From Oenococcus sicerae (lineage in GTDB: Bacteria > Bacillota > Bacilli > Lactobacillales > Lactobacillaceae): a DNA stretch of 64,000 nt. The DNA lies in NCBI RefSeq assembly GCF_004102045.2, contig NZ_CP029684.2, positions 1,488,001-1,552,000 of the forward strand. The letters run 5' to 3'. The notes under the pieces are model-generated. The model saw only the letters and a list, made by a program, of their open reading frames with translations. It was not told the origin of the DNA and did not search any database. Shown here in pieces: positions 55,940 to 64,000 of the stretch (within the stretch, counting starts at the first letter, position 1; each line of letters opens with the position of its first letter). The translations under genes were made by a program, and so were the position numbers.

Positions 55940-56825
55940 CTATCAATTAACAAATAAATATTTAACAGTTGGCATTAAAAGTGCTGGTGCCGAACTGACT
56001 TCAATTAAAGCAAATGATGATGGCTATGAATATTTATGGCAAGGAGATCCAGCTATTTGGAAACGACATGCGCCAATTCTTTTTCCGATAGTTGGTCGTT
56101 TACAAGACGACAGTTACTTTTTTCAAGACAAAGAATATCATATGTCGCAGCATGGATTTGCTCGCGATATCGACTGGAAAACAGTTTCCAGCAGCAGTAC
56201 GAAATTAGTTCTGCAAATACAGTCGACTGAAGAGACGCTAGCGCACTATCCCTTCAAATTCAGCTTACAAGTAATGTATGAGCTTAATGACCGTCAACTA
56301 AAAGTTGATTATCAAGTACGGAATACCGATGAAAAAACGATGTTCTTTTCAATCGGCGGCCATCCGGCTTTTAATGCTGACTTTGCCAGTGCGACCGTTT
56401 CAGCTGATAAAGCAACCTTCGATCATTATGTTTTGGCCGGCAATTATTTGAATCCGCAAGCTATTGGACAGTTCGACTTTTCTTCTGCACACCAAATATC
56501 TAGATCTGATTTTGCTCATGATGCCATCATTTTAAAAGCTCCCGAAGGCTCAACTGAACTAACTTTACGCACCGACGTAGCTGCAAAACATTTGTCGTCT
56601 AATTCCTTACGCAAAACCGCCAGCGTTTCGATTAACGCAGTTAATTTAGAATTCTTCGGCATTTGGTCTAAAGCAACGGACGATGCACCCTTTGTTGCTC
56701 TTGAGCCTTGGTGGGGCGTTGCAGATACGATTGATACAAATAAAAAACTAGCAGATAAATTAGGTATTATGCCGCTAGCCGTTAATAAAGAAAAAGTTTT
56801 CCATTATTCAATGCGTTTTCTTTGA
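55932..56825 (+). CDS. Aldose 1-epimerase family protein (LacX-like)
   Basis: A galactose-mutarotase-fold protein of 297 residues. Typical blocks are AELTSIKANDDGYEYLWQGDP, APILFPIVGRL, SQHGFARD with the conserved His, and FSIGGHPAFN with the second His near residue 145. LEPWWGVADT carries the catalytic-type Glu/Trp. Substrate is a sugar or sugar phosphate but cannot be specified. It is coupled to xerC and converges with plsY, overlapping it by 18 nt. Confidence 0.88.
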   Translation: MNDYQLTNKYLTVGIKSAGAELTSIKANDDGYEYLWQGDPAIWKRHAPILFPIVGRLQDDSYFFQDKEYHMSQHGFARDIDWKTVSSSSTKLVLQIQSTEETLAHYPFKFSLQVMYELNDRQLKVDYQVRNTDEKTMFFSIGGHPAFNADFASATVSADKATFDHYVLAGNYLNPQAIGQFDFSSAHQISRSDFAHDAIILKAPEGSTELTLRTDVAAKHLSSNSLRKTASVSINAVNLEFFGIWSKATDDAPFVALEPWWGVADTIDTNKKLADKLGIMPLAVNKEKVFHYSMRFL

Positions 56826-57431
56826 AAGCCAATACCTAAGACCTAAAGGCAGCATGGACTCCGTACCCTTGAAAATTCGTTTGATATTTTCTCGATGGGC
56901 ATAGAGCGTCACAAGGGTTGCTATGACGCAAATGATCGATAACAAATGATCCTGCAAAAAAATAAAAGTGTAAGCCGTTCCGAAAATAAAACTTGAAATC
57001 GAGGCCGCACTCATCATCGACGTCAGAAAAAGAACAAACAGCAAAATCGCGAAACAAACGAGAAAGAATCGCCAATTATAGCCCAGCATAACACCAGCCG
57101 TTGTCGCAACGGCTTTGCCACCGTGAAAATGCATAAAAACAGAAAAACAATGGCCAAGAACGGCGATAAGACCCAAAATTAAGGGACTAACTGCAATCGA
57201 CCCAAAAAAGACAGGCAGCAAGACTGCAACCACGCCCTTTGCAATGTCGAGAATCATCACAATGATGCCGGCTTTAATGCCTAATGTTCGAAAAACGTTC
57301 GTTGTCCCAATATTGCCAGATCCTAAATCACGAATATCTTTGTGATAAAAAAATCTGCCGATCCAGTACCCAGACATTAAAGAGCCAATCAAATAAGCAA
57401 GAACAATAAATATAATCGTTTTAAAAATCAC
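56808..57431 (-). CDS. plsY: Glycerol-3-phosphate acyltransferase PlsY
   Basis: An integral membrane enzyme transferring acyl from acyl-phosphate to glycerol-3-phosphate, upstream of PlsC in phospholipid synthesis. Hallmarks are YLIGSLMSGYWIG, LGSGNIGTTNVFRTLG, GHCFSVFMHFHGGKAVATTAG and AHRENIKRIFKGTE. I start it at GTG 57431 (207 residues), where the family's usual N-terminus begins. The longer frame from a TTG at 57467 would place the start codon on the -35 box. The TATAAT ends 6 nt before this GTG and no Shine-Dalgarno is seen. Confidence 0.87.
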   Translation of the reverse strand: MIFKTIIFIVLAYLIGSLMSGYWIGRFFYHKDIRDLGSGNIGTTNVFRTLGIKAGIIVMILDIAKGVVAVLLPVFFGSIAVSPLILGLIAVLGHCFSVFMHFHGGKAVATTAGVMLGYNWRFFLVCFAILLFVLFLTSMMSAASISSFIFGTAYTFIFLQDHLLSIICVIATLVTLYAHRENIKRIFKGTESMLPLGLRYWLSKKTH

Positions 57432-57437
57432 GTAATT

Positions 57438-57467
57438 ATTATAACTTTCATACGATACGACTTGCAA
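57438..57467 (-). promoter_or_regulatory. Promoter of plsY
   Basis: On the minus strand TTGCAA (57467-57462), an 18-nt spacer, then a perfect TATAAT (57443-57438), 6 nt before the GTG start. It implies a leaderless mRNA. Confidence 0.7.
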
Positions 57468-57505
57468 AAAATAACTTAAATAGTGTATCTTTACAAACTG
57501 ATAGA

Positions 57506-57519
57506 CGAATGAGTGTTCG
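57506..57519. promoter_or_regulatory. Candidate LexA (SOS) box before parE
   Basis: CGAATGAGTGTTCG matches CGAAC-RNRY-GTTCG at 13 of 14 positions (T for C at position 5). It lies 12 nt before the parE ATG, where LexA would block transcription or initiation. parEC are listed in the B. subtilis LexA regulon, as I recall. Confidence 0.5.
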
Positions 57520-57531
57520 CCTGGATTTTAT

Positions 57532-59535
57532 ATGACAAAAAATAAAGAAAATTCTTACAATGAATCAGATATAAAAATTTTGGAAGGCTTAGAAGCTGTC
57601 CGCGTTCGACCTGGTATGTATATTGGCTCGACGGATACGCGAGGTTTACATCATTTAGTTTGGGAGATCGTCGACAATGCTGTTGATGAAATTTTAGCTG
57701 GTTATGGTGATGCCATTCAAGTTATAATTCACAAAGACAACTCGATCACCGTGATCGATCATGGCCGTGGTATGCCGACTGGGATGCATGCCTCTGGTAG
57801 GCCCACGCCAGAGGTGATTTTGACGGTCTTGCATGCTGGCGGTAAATTTGGTCAAGGCGGCTACAAAACTGCCGGTGGTCTTCACGGTGTTGGCTCATCA
57901 GTCGTGAATGCCCTGTCCGAGCATTTAACAGTTGTGATCAATCGCGATGGCTTTAAGTATCAAGAAGATTTCGAAAATGGTGGACATCCGGTCGGCACAT
58001 TGAAAAAAATCGGCAAAACCAAAGACTTGACCGGCACGACGATTACTTTTAAACCAGATTCATCCATTTTTTCGACGACTGTTTATAAATTTCAAACAAT
58101 TGCCGATAGACTGCGTGAATCAGCTTTTCTGCTCAAAGGCACGAAGATAATTCTGACCGATGAGCGAACCGATCCACAAACAGTTGAAGAATATCAGTAC
58201 AATGAAGGTATCAAAGAATTCGTTGACTATCTCAACGAGGGCAAGTCGGTCATTGGCAAAGTGATGTATTTTGACGGTATTCAGCAAGGGATTGAAGTCG
58301 AAGTAGCAGCTCAGTACAACGATGGGTACTCAGAAACGCTACTATCCTTTGTTAACAACGTTCGCACACCGGATGGTGGTACTCACGAAACCGGTATGCG
58401 CGTGGCTTGGACCAAGGCGTTTAACGATTATGCGAGAAAAGTCGGCTTATTAAAAGACAAAGATACCAACTTTGAGGGTTCAGATGTTCGTGAAGGTCTT
58501 TCAGTTGTCATCAATCTGCGTGTACCAGAAAATATTCTGCAATTTGAGGGTCAAACTAAAGAAAAGCTCGGTACGATGGAAGCCCGTTCAGCTGTTGGCT
58601 CGGTGATCGAAGAACAATTAGGCAGATATTTAATGGAAAATGGCGATTTTGCCCAAAATCTTGTTCGAAAAGCTTTGCGTGCCCGTGAGGCTCGGCAAGC
58701 AGCTCGCAAGGCACGCGACGAGTCTCGCTCTGGCAAAAAGAAAAAAGGTCGGGAACTGCTGCTTTCTGGCAAGTTAACACCAGCGCAGTCAAAAGATGCC
58801 TCTAAAAATGAGCTCTTCTTAGTTGAAGGTGACTCGGCTGGCGGTTCAGCTAAACAGGGTCGCTCACGCAAATTTCAGGCAGTATTGCCTTTAAGAGGCA
58901 AAGTACTCAATACTGAAAAAGCTAGTTTGGAAGAACTGCTGAAAAATGAAGAGATCAGTACAATGATTTACACGATCGGTGCTGGCGTTGGAAGTGATTT
59001 CAGTCTTAAAGATGCAGCTTATAACAAAGTAATTATCATGACTGATGCCGATGATGACGGTGCGCATATCCAGACACTATTGCTGACTTTCTTTTACAAG
59101 TACATGCGTCCTTTAATCGAAGCTGGCAACATTTATATTGCATTACCGCCCTTGTATAAAGTGACCTCTGGAAGCGGAAAAAATAAAAACGAAGATTTTG
59201 CTTGGACTAATGAAGAACTTGCCAGTCTAACTAAAAAGGCCGGCCGTGGTTACGCCATCACACGGTATAAAGGACTGGGTGAAATGGATGCGAGTCTGTT
59301 ATGGGAAACAACCATGGATCCGGACAAAAGAACTTTGATTCGAGTCAAAATCGAAGATGCAGCTTTAGCTGAAAAACGTGTGACGATCCTGATGGGCGAT
59401 CAAGTACCGCCAAGACGCAAATGGATTGAAGACAACGTCGTTTTCTCTTTGGATGAAGCAGGCTCGATCCTTGATACAGTCAACGGAAATGATGGCACAT
59501 ATCATCCAGAACTCGATCGAAAGGGGAATAATTAA
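57532..59535 (+). CDS. parE: DNA topoisomerase IV subunit B
   Basis: The ATPase subunit of topoisomerase IV, 667 residues. The GHKL ATPase begins with KILEGLEAVRVRPGMYIGSTD; the ATP site has EIVDNAVDEIL and GLHGVGSSVVNALS. The TOPRIM domain shows LFLVEGDSAGGSAKQGR near residue 430 and MTDADDDGAHIQTLLL near 500. I call it ParE, not GyrB, because it is followed by parC and preceded by divergent plsY, the usual arrangement. No Shine-Dalgarno is visible before the ATG. A LexA-like site lies just upstream. Confidence 0.95.
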   Translation: MTKNKENSYNESDIKILEGLEAVRVRPGMYIGSTDTRGLHHLVWEIVDNAVDEILAGYGDAIQVIIHKDNSITVIDHGRGMPTGMHASGRPTPEVILTVLHAGGKFGQGGYKTAGGLHGVGSSVVNALSEHLTVVINRDGFKYQEDFENGGHPVGTLKKIGKTKDLTGTTITFKPDSSIFSTTVYKFQTIADRLRESAFLLKGTKIILTDERTDPQTVEEYQYNEGIKEFVDYLNEGKSVIGKVMYFDGIQQGIEVEVAAQYNDGYSETLLSFVNNVRTPDGGTHETGMRVAWTKAFNDYARKVGLLKDKDTNFEGSDVREGLSVVINLRVPENILQFEGQTKEKLGTMEARSAVGSVIEEQLGRYLMENGDFAQNLVRKALRAREARQAARKARDESRSGKKKKGRELLLSGKLTPAQSKDASKNELFLVEGDSAGGSAKQGRSRKFQAVLPLRGKVLNTEKASLEELLKNEEISTMIYTIGAGVGSDFSLKDAAYNKVIIMTDADDDGAHIQTLLLTFFYKYMRPLIEAGNIYIALPPLYKVTSGSGKNKNEDFAWTNEELASLTKKAGRGYAITRYKGLGEMDASLLWETTMDPDKRTLIRVKIEDAALAEKRVTILMGDQVPPRRKWIEDNVVFSLDEAGSILDTVNGNDGTYHPELDRKGNN

Positions 59536-61970
59536 TGGCTGAAGAATCGCGAATTCAAGAGCTAAGCCTTGAGGATGTGATGGGCGAACGTTTCGGCCGT
59601 TACTCCAAATACATTATTCAAGAGCGTGCACTGCCAGATATCAGAGATGGTTTGAAGCCCGTTCAGCGCCGTATTTTGTTTGCTATGAACGAAGACGGTA
59701 ATAACTACCAGCATGCTTATCGAAAATCAGCTAAAGCAGTCGGCAACGTCATGGGCAATTATCATCCGCATGGTGATTCATCAATCTATGATGCCTTAGT
59801 TCGTATGAGCCAAAGTTGGAAAATGCGCGAGACCTTAATCGATATGAACGGCAATAATGGTTCGATCGATAATGATCCACCAGCTGCCATGCGTTATACG
59901 GAAGCCCGTTTATCAATGATCGCAAGTGAGATGTTAACCGATCTTGATCAACAGGCAGTCGATATGGTTTTAAATTTTGACGATACACGCTATGAGCCTA
60001 CGGTTTTGCCCAGCCGTATCCCAAATCTTTTGGTCAATGGTGCCTCAGGTATTTCAGCTGGTTACGCAACAGAAATTCCGCCGCACAATCTAAGCGAAGT
60101 TGTCAATGCCTTGATTTATCTGCTAGCTCATCCAGCTGCTTCGCTTGATGATCTAATGACTTACGTTAAGGGTCCAGATTTCCCGACCGGAGGCATTATT
60201 CAAGGCATTGACGGGATAAAAAATGCTTATACGACGGGACGTGGCAAAATTTATTTGCGTTCCAAAACTGAGATCAAGCAGTTAAAAGCTAATAAAAAAC
60301 AAATCGAGATCAGTGAATTGCCTTACGAAGTGAATAAATCAGCTTTAGTAGCCCGCATTGATGAAATTCGTGTTAACAAGGACGTCAATGGTATTACCGA
60401 AGTTCGAGATGATACAAGCCGCGAGGGTCTGCTGATCGTGATCGAATTGTCAAAAGATGCCAATGCTGAAGGGATCTTAGATTATTTATTCAAAAAAACA
60501 GATTTACAAATTGCCTATAACTTCAATATGACTGCGATTGAAAAACAGCGGCCGGTACCTGTTGGACTAAAACAAGCATTATCGGCTTTTTTGGATTTTC
60601 GAAAGGAGGTCATTCGTCGAAGGACTGAATTCGAATTGAAGAAGGCACAAAAACGTCAAGAAATCGTCGAAGGGCTGATCAAAATGCTTAGCGTCTTGGA
60701 CGAAGTTGTTTCAACGATCAGGACCTCTGAAAGCCGCAAAAATGCTAAAGATAATTTAATCGAGAAATTTGGTTTTTCAGATCCGCAAGCAGAGGCGATC
60801 GTGACATTGCAGCTTTATCGTTTGACCAATACGGACGTCTTAGCTTTGCAAGAAGAACATGATCAGCTGACTGCTCAAATAACTGATTTCAATCTGATTC
60901 TGACCGATCCAAATGTGCTGAGCAAAGTGATCAAAGGCGAACTGAAAGACATTGATAAAAAATATGCCAGTCCTCGTCGAAGCCAAATTCAAGCGGAAGT
61001 CAGCGAACTAAAAATCGATACGGCTGTTATGATCGCAAATGAAGATGTTATTGTTCAGATCACAAAAAATGGTTATGCAAAACGTGCTTCTTTTCGTTCC
61101 TACAAGGCAACAGATGAAAATGGTTTGACTGAGGATGATTATCCAGTCTACTTGGCCCGGGTGAATACATTAAGCCATTTATTTATTTTCACAAATAAGG
61201 GCAATTTGATTTATCGACAAGTCTATGAGCTCACAGATAGTAAGTGGAAAGATGCCGGTGAACATTTCTCTCAGGAAATTTCCGGCATGACTGAAGATGA
61301 GACGATCGTCAAGGTATTTGATTTCGAGAATCTCAATCATAAAGGCAGTTTTGTTTTTGCAAGCAGTGATGCTTTTGTTAAACAAGTTGATATGACTGCG
61401 TTAGCGCCAAGCAAATACTATAAAAAACGGGCCAGCAAGGCCATCGCGATCAAAGGCCACAATCAATTGACCTCAGTCGAATTTGCTGCAACAGAAAATC
61501 ATTTAGTTGTTTTAACAACTGAGAAGGGCTATCTTTACAAGTTTCCTTTGAGCGAGATCGCATCTATGACGGCTAAGTCATCTGGGGCAAAGCCAGTCAA
61601 AATTGCTAAAAAGGATCGAGTTGTTTCCATGGACGTGATCGAATCAGAAGATTTGGTTGTTTTGATTACCGATCGCGGTCATCTCAAAATCATTAATTCA
61701 ATTGAAATTCCAATCTCAACGGTTGATTCGATTCAAAGAGCTGAATCAATTTTTATGACAGATGACTTGATTGGCGGAGCACAGGCGATCAATCCAGAAT
61801 CCAGACCCCAGTTACAGGCGGTCACGAGTAAAGACCAATTGATAGATTTTTCAGTTAATCCTGCAAATTCAGCTGGTTTAGACGATGAATTCAAACGAAA
61901 AATCAAGCTAGCAAAAAATAGTATTATTGTTAAGGTTAGATTAAAACAAGAGGTAGTTGAAAATGGCTAA
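59535..61970 (+). CDS. parC: DNA topoisomerase IV subunit A
   Basis: The cleavage subunit of topoisomerase IV, 811 residues. The N-terminus shows RFGRYSKYIIQERALPDIRDGLKPVQRR. The quinolone-resistance region reads HPHGDSSIYDALVRMSQ, with the wild-type serines. The active Tyr is in PAAMRYTEARLS near residue 118. C-terminal beta-propeller repeats follow (IVKVFDFENLNHKGSFVFASS). Start shares one base with the parE stop; the end overlaps ppaC by 8 nt. Confidence 0.96.
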   Translation: MAEESRIQELSLEDVMGERFGRYSKYIIQERALPDIRDGLKPVQRRILFAMNEDGNNYQHAYRKSAKAVGNVMGNYHPHGDSSIYDALVRMSQSWKMRETLIDMNGNNGSIDNDPPAAMRYTEARLSMIASEMLTDLDQQAVDMVLNFDDTRYEPTVLPSRIPNLLVNGASGISAGYATEIPPHNLSEVVNALIYLLAHPAASLDDLMTYVKGPDFPTGGIIQGIDGIKNAYTTGRGKIYLRSKTEIKQLKANKKQIEISELPYEVNKSALVARIDEIRVNKDVNGITEVRDDTSREGLLIVIELSKDANAEGILDYLFKKTDLQIAYNFNMTAIEKQRPVPVGLKQALSAFLDFRKEVIRRRTEFELKKAQKRQEIVEGLIKMLSVLDEVVSTIRTSESRKNAKDNLIEKFGFSDPQAEAIVTLQLYRLTNTDVLALQEEHDQLTAQITDFNLILTDPNVLSKVIKGELKDIDKKYASPRRSQIQAEVSELKIDTAVMIANEDVIVQITKNGYAKRASFRSYKATDENGLTEDDYPVYLARVNTLSHLFIFTNKGNLIYRQVYELTDSKWKDAGEHFSQEISGMTEDETIVKVFDFENLNHKGSFVFASSDAFVKQVDMTALAPSKYYKKRASKAIAIKGHNQLTSVEFAATENHLVVLTTEKGYLYKFPLSEIASMTAKSSGAKPVKIAKKDRVVSMDVIESEDLVVLITDRGHLKIINSIEIPISTVDSIQRAESIFMTDDLIGGAQAINPESRPQLQAVTSKDQLIDFSVNPANSAGLDDEFKRKIKLAKNSIIVKVRLKQEVVENG

Positions 61971-62883
61971 AGAATTAGTTTTCGGACATCAGAATCCCGA
62001 TACAGACGCAATCGCAGCCGCAATTGCAGCATCGTATTATTTAAATGAAAAAGGCATGGACACTGAGGCAGTCGCTTTAGGAAAACCTAACGACGAAACA
62101 AACTTCGCTTTGAATTATTTCGGTGTTGATGCTTTACGCGTCATTACCAAAGCAGATACCAAAGAAGTTGTTTTGGTTGATCATAACGAAACGGCACAAT
62201 CAGTTGCAAACATTGATGATGTCACTGTGACGCATGTTTTTGATCATCATAAGATCGATTTTAAGACTAGTGCGCCATTGTTCTATCATGCAGAAGCATT
62301 GGGATCCACTTCGACGATTTTATATGAATTTTTCAAAAAGGACGGTATTGAAATTCCCACAAAGATCGCCGGTCTAATGCTTTCAGCTTTAATTTCAGAC
62401 ACTTTGCTGCTCAAAAGTCCGACAACAACCGATGTTGATCGCGATGTGATCGGTAAATTGGCTAAAATTGCCGGTGTTGATGACGTTAATGACTTTGGTC
62501 TCGATTTACTCAAGGCGGGTACCGATTTATCTAAAAAAACTGAAAAAGAATTAATTGATGGTGATGCTAAGACCTTCAAATTAGCTGGTAAAACCTTCCG
62601 GATCGGCCAAGTTAATACAGTTGATATTCCTAGTGTTTTAGCTCGTAAAGATGCTTTAAAAGTTGCAATTGAAGCCGAAAATGCAAGTGAAGGATTCAAT
62701 GGTTTTCTGTTTGTGATCACGGATATCTTGAATTCTAATTCCAAGGCGCTCTACTTTGGCGAGGACAGTAGCAAAGTCGCTGCAGCTTTCCAAAAAGAAC
62801 TGGTTGACAATTTGATCGATCTGCCAGGGGTCGTTTCACGCAAAAAACAAGTTGTACCACCTCTAACAGATTCATTTAAGTAA
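61963..62883 (+). CDS. ppaC: Manganese-dependent inorganic pyrophosphatase
   Basis: A family II (DHH) pyrophosphatase, 306 residues, hydrolysing PPi from biosynthesis. Metal ligands appear in FGHQNPDTDAI, VLVDHNE and HVFDHHKIDF (DHH) near residue 95. The LISDTLLLKSPTTT block is near 145 and SRKKQVVPPL near the C-terminus. The ATG at 61963 follows AGAGG. Its promoter is probably parEC's. Confidence 0.96.
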   Translation: MAKELVFGHQNPDTDAIAAAIAASYYLNEKGMDTEAVALGKPNDETNFALNYFGVDALRVITKADTKEVVLVDHNETAQSVANIDDVTVTHVFDHHKIDFKTSAPLFYHAEALGSTSTILYEFFKKDGIEIPTKIAGLMLSALISDTLLLKSPTTTDVDRDVIGKLAKIAGVDDVNDFGLDLLKAGTDLSKKTEKELIDGDAKTFKLAGKTFRIGQVNTVDIPSVLARKDALKVAIEAENASEGFNGFLFVITDILNSNSKALYFGEDSSKVAAAFQKELVDNLIDLPGVVSRKKQVVPPLTDSFK

Positions 62884-62902
62884 ACAAATCTTGAAATTGC
62901 AC

Positions 62903-62931
62903 TTTACAAGTAATTTTTGCTTGTGTATAAT
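62903..62931 (+). promoter_or_regulatory. Promoter and possible operator of rpmG-rpsN
   Basis: TTTACA (62903-62908), a 17-nt spacer, then a perfect TATAAT (62926-62931). An inverted repeat ACAAG-N9-CTTGT (62906-62924) fills the space between the two boxes, a typical operator position. The regulator is unknown. Confidence 0.7.
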
Positions 62932-62982
62932 ATTTATTTGTACTGAATTGACTTTCGTTAAATATAATTTTTAGGAGAAAAC

Positions 62983-63147
62983 ATGGCAGGTAAAGGACAA
63001 AGAGATCACGTGATTCTAGGCAATGATCAAACAGGTGAACGTATTTATTTGACTAGCAAAAATCGTCGTAATACACCTGATCGTCTCGTTTTGAAGAAGT
63101 ATTCACCAAAATTACGTAAAGTTGTTGAATTTAAGGAGGTGAAATAA
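62983..63147 (+). CDS. rpmG: 50S ribosomal protein L33, zinc-free type
   Basis: A 54-residue protein. The L33 core is clear: [31 protein letters not shown]. Both CxxC pairs of zinc-binding L33 are absent ([10 protein letters not shown] and KKYSPK instead), so this is the C-minus form. TTAGGAGAAAAC precedes the ATG at 62983. Its stop shares one base with the rpsN ATG. Confidence 0.93.
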   Translation: MAGKGQRDHVILGNDQTGERIYLTSKNRRNTPDRLVLKKYSPKLRKVVEFKEVK

Positions 63148-63416
63148 TGGCAAAGAAGTCTAAGATCGAAAAAGAAAAGAAGATCGAAGCAACAGTTGCT
63201 AAGTATGCGGCTAAGCGTGCTGCACTAAAAGCTGCCGGCGACTACCAAGCACTTGCGAAGCTTCCACGTAATGCATCTCCAGTTCGTGCACATAATCGTG
63301 ATTTAACAGATGGTCGTCCTCACGCATATATGCGCGCATTTGGTTTGAGTCGTTTGAATTTCCGAGAATTAGCTCATAAGGGTCAAATTCCTGGCGTTAG
63401 AAAAGCTAGTTGGTAA
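63147..63416 (+). CDS. rpsN: 30S ribosomal protein S14, zinc-free type
   Basis: An 89-residue S14, the long C-minus form without the zinc CxxC motifs of the 61-residue type. Signature: [31 protein letters not shown], then [33 protein letters not shown] precedes the ATG. It is co-transcribed with the zinc-free L33. In several bacteria such pairs are made under zinc limitation; whether other copies exist here cannot be seen. Confidence 0.95.
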   Translation: MAKKSKIEKEKKIEATVAKYAAKRAALKAAGDYQALAKLPRNASPVRAHNRDLTDGRPHAYMRAFGLSRLNFRELAHKGQIPGVRKASW

Positions 63417-63435
63417 TTAAATTTAGATTCTCTTC

Positions 63436-63471
63436 AAAAACATCAGGATTAATCAATCCTGATGTTTTTTG
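63436..63471 (+). terminator. Terminator after rpsN
   Basis: AACATCAGGATT (63439-63450), loop AATC, AATCCTGATGTT (63455-63466), followed by T residues. A long, perfect stem. Confidence 0.93.
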
Positions 63472-63491
63472 TTTATTTTCAGAAAAATTTT

Positions 63492-63500
63492 TGTTAAGAT
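63492..63500 (+). promoter_or_regulatory. Extended -10 promoter of the C26 hydrolase gene
   Basis: TGT-TAAGAT ends 10 nt before the ATG at 63511, so the leader would be at most a few nt. The same TGTTAAGAT occurs before pyk. Confidence 0.45.
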
Positions 63501-63510
63501 TGCAGACAAT

Positions 63511-64000
63511 ATGAAAAAGCCAATTATTGCAATAACTGCAGATATTTACCGTTTAAAAAGTATGTCCTCAAATGATCAAGCAATTGATTACGCGCCAAGA
63601 GATATCATTAGAGCTGTTTATCAGGTTGGCGGCATACCAATTGTATTACCTGCACCAACTGATATCAAAGAAACTGATTTTAATGAGCTCACTGAAAATT
63701 TTGATGGGCTTTTAATACCTGGAGGACCGGACGTAGATCCAAGTTTTTTTAATGAAGATCCAATTCCGCAATTGGGCGGTGTTTTTTACGAACGTGATCA
63801 ATTTGAAATACATTTAATTAGCGCGGCTGTCAAAACTGGTAAAGCGATTTTTGGTATTTGCCGTGGTATTCAAGCGATCAATGTGGCACTGGGCGGCAAT
63901 CTTTATCAAGACCTAGCAGCTCAATATCCAGATCTGAAAATTAAGCATCGCCAATATCCGACTGAAGGATCTTTCCCAACTCATCAGGTAACGATCACAG
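63511..64000 (+). CDS. Class-I amidotransferase-like hydrolase (peptidase C26), partial
   Basis: The first 163 codons of a gamma-glutamyl-gamma-aminobutyrate hydrolase (PuuD)-like protein that runs off the window. PIIAITADIY and APRDIIRAVYQVGGIPIVLP open the domain. LLIPGGPDVDPSFF contains the oxyanion loop, and FGICRGIQAINVALGGNLYQDL contains the nucleophilic Cys near residue 118. The catalytic His-Glu would lie beyond the end. The cellular role (glutamyl compound turnover) is from the family only. Confidence 0.85.
   Translation, partial: MKKPIIAITADIYRLKSMSSNDQAIDYAPRDIIRAVYQVGGIPIVLPAPTDIKETDFNELTENFDGLLIPGGPDVDPSFFNEDPIPQLGGVFYERDQFEIHLISAAVKTGKAIFGICRGIQAINVALGGNLYQDLAAQYPDLKIKHRQYPTEGSFPTHQVTIT

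Noticed and set aside
57431-57467. Longer plsY reading frame starting at a TTG (57467)
   Set aside because: The TTG is the -35 box of a good promoter whose TATAAT is 6 nt before GTG 57431, and the extra residues are outside the family's usual N-terminus.
57532-59535. gyrB instead of parE
   Set aside because: Sequence alone is similar, but the plsY-parE-parC order and the ParC-like partner favour topoisomerase IV.
1-64000. CRISPR arrays, tRNA/rRNA genes, prophage or intact insertion sequences
   Set aside because: I looked for tandem direct repeats, tRNA cloverleaf signatures, integrase/transposase frames and terminal repeats and found none; the two tyrosine recombinases are XerC/XerD by context.

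Overview
The window is a dense, AT-rich housekeeping region from a low-GC Gram-positive of the lactic acid bacteria. It has PolC plus DnaE polymerases, a two-subunit glycyl-tRNA synthetase behind a T-box, PlsC/PlsY phospholipid synthesis, paired XerD/XerC, TrmK, DegV and YozE/YneF/YnzC-type small proteins. Protein sequences are divergent from standard Firmicutes members (for example a short DnaE and degenerate PHP domains). The gene set best fits the Leuconostoc/Oenococcus branch, most likely Oenococcus. That assignment is inference from remembered family features, not from a database match.

Layout. 1-2268: YnzC and YneF small proteins, PlsC acyltransferase, and a methyltransferase fused to a GIY-YIG domain. 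2263-14257: one long translation/envelope/replication run (rpsB-tsf-pyrH-frr-uppS-cdsA-rseP-proS-polC). 14247-18577: rpsU, yqeY, phoH, ybeY, dgkA, era, recO, mostly overlapping. 18605-23861: M20 peptidase, then a T-box-controlled glyQ-(SseB-like)-glyS operon. 24045-27060: an accessory, more AT-rich cassette (short leader, 74-aa ORF, MFS efflux pump, ABC-F ATPase) broken by single-base indels in homopolymers. 27199-32670: dnaG-rpoD-trmK-pepT and a small membrane protein. 32756-41774: dnaE, pyk, xerD, scpA-scpB-rluB-ECF transporter, LysM protein. 41764-47202: cmk, der, hup, a TPR protein, cca, dfrA. 47211-54190: degV, SGNH hydrolase, ypmS, yozE, rbgA, rnhB, dprA, topA. 54213-63416: an unknown anchored protein, xerC, an aldose epimerase, plsY, parE-parC, ppaC, and zinc-free rpmG-rpsN. 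63511-64000: the start of a class-I amidotransferase-like hydrolase that runs off the window.

Most genes are on the + strand in tight operons with 1-35 nt overlaps, so translational coupling is common. Only plsC, the DUF2929-like gene, the 221-aa unknown and plsY are on the minus strand. I saw no rRNA, tRNA, CRISPR array, prophage or intact insertion sequence.

Three signals go beyond routine annotation. (1) Many genes that begin a transcription unit have a good -10 box only 6-8 nt before the start codon and no Shine-Dalgarno, so they look leaderless (plsC, dnaG, the DUF2929-like gene, dnaE, scpA, degV, xerC, plsY). (2) Three sites, each 13/14 to the Gram-positive LexA box, sit before ynzC, dnaE and parE, a set consistent with a compact SOS regulon. 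(3) The decayed MFS/ABC-F cassette has a leader that resembles antibiotic-responsive attenuators. Its indels are all compatible with slippage, which fits the mismatch-repair-deficient biology known for Oenococcus. Other points worth attention are a missing zinc ligand in DnaG, degenerate PHP domains in both replicative polymerases, and a duplicated SseB-like protein inside the glycyl-tRNA synthetase operon.
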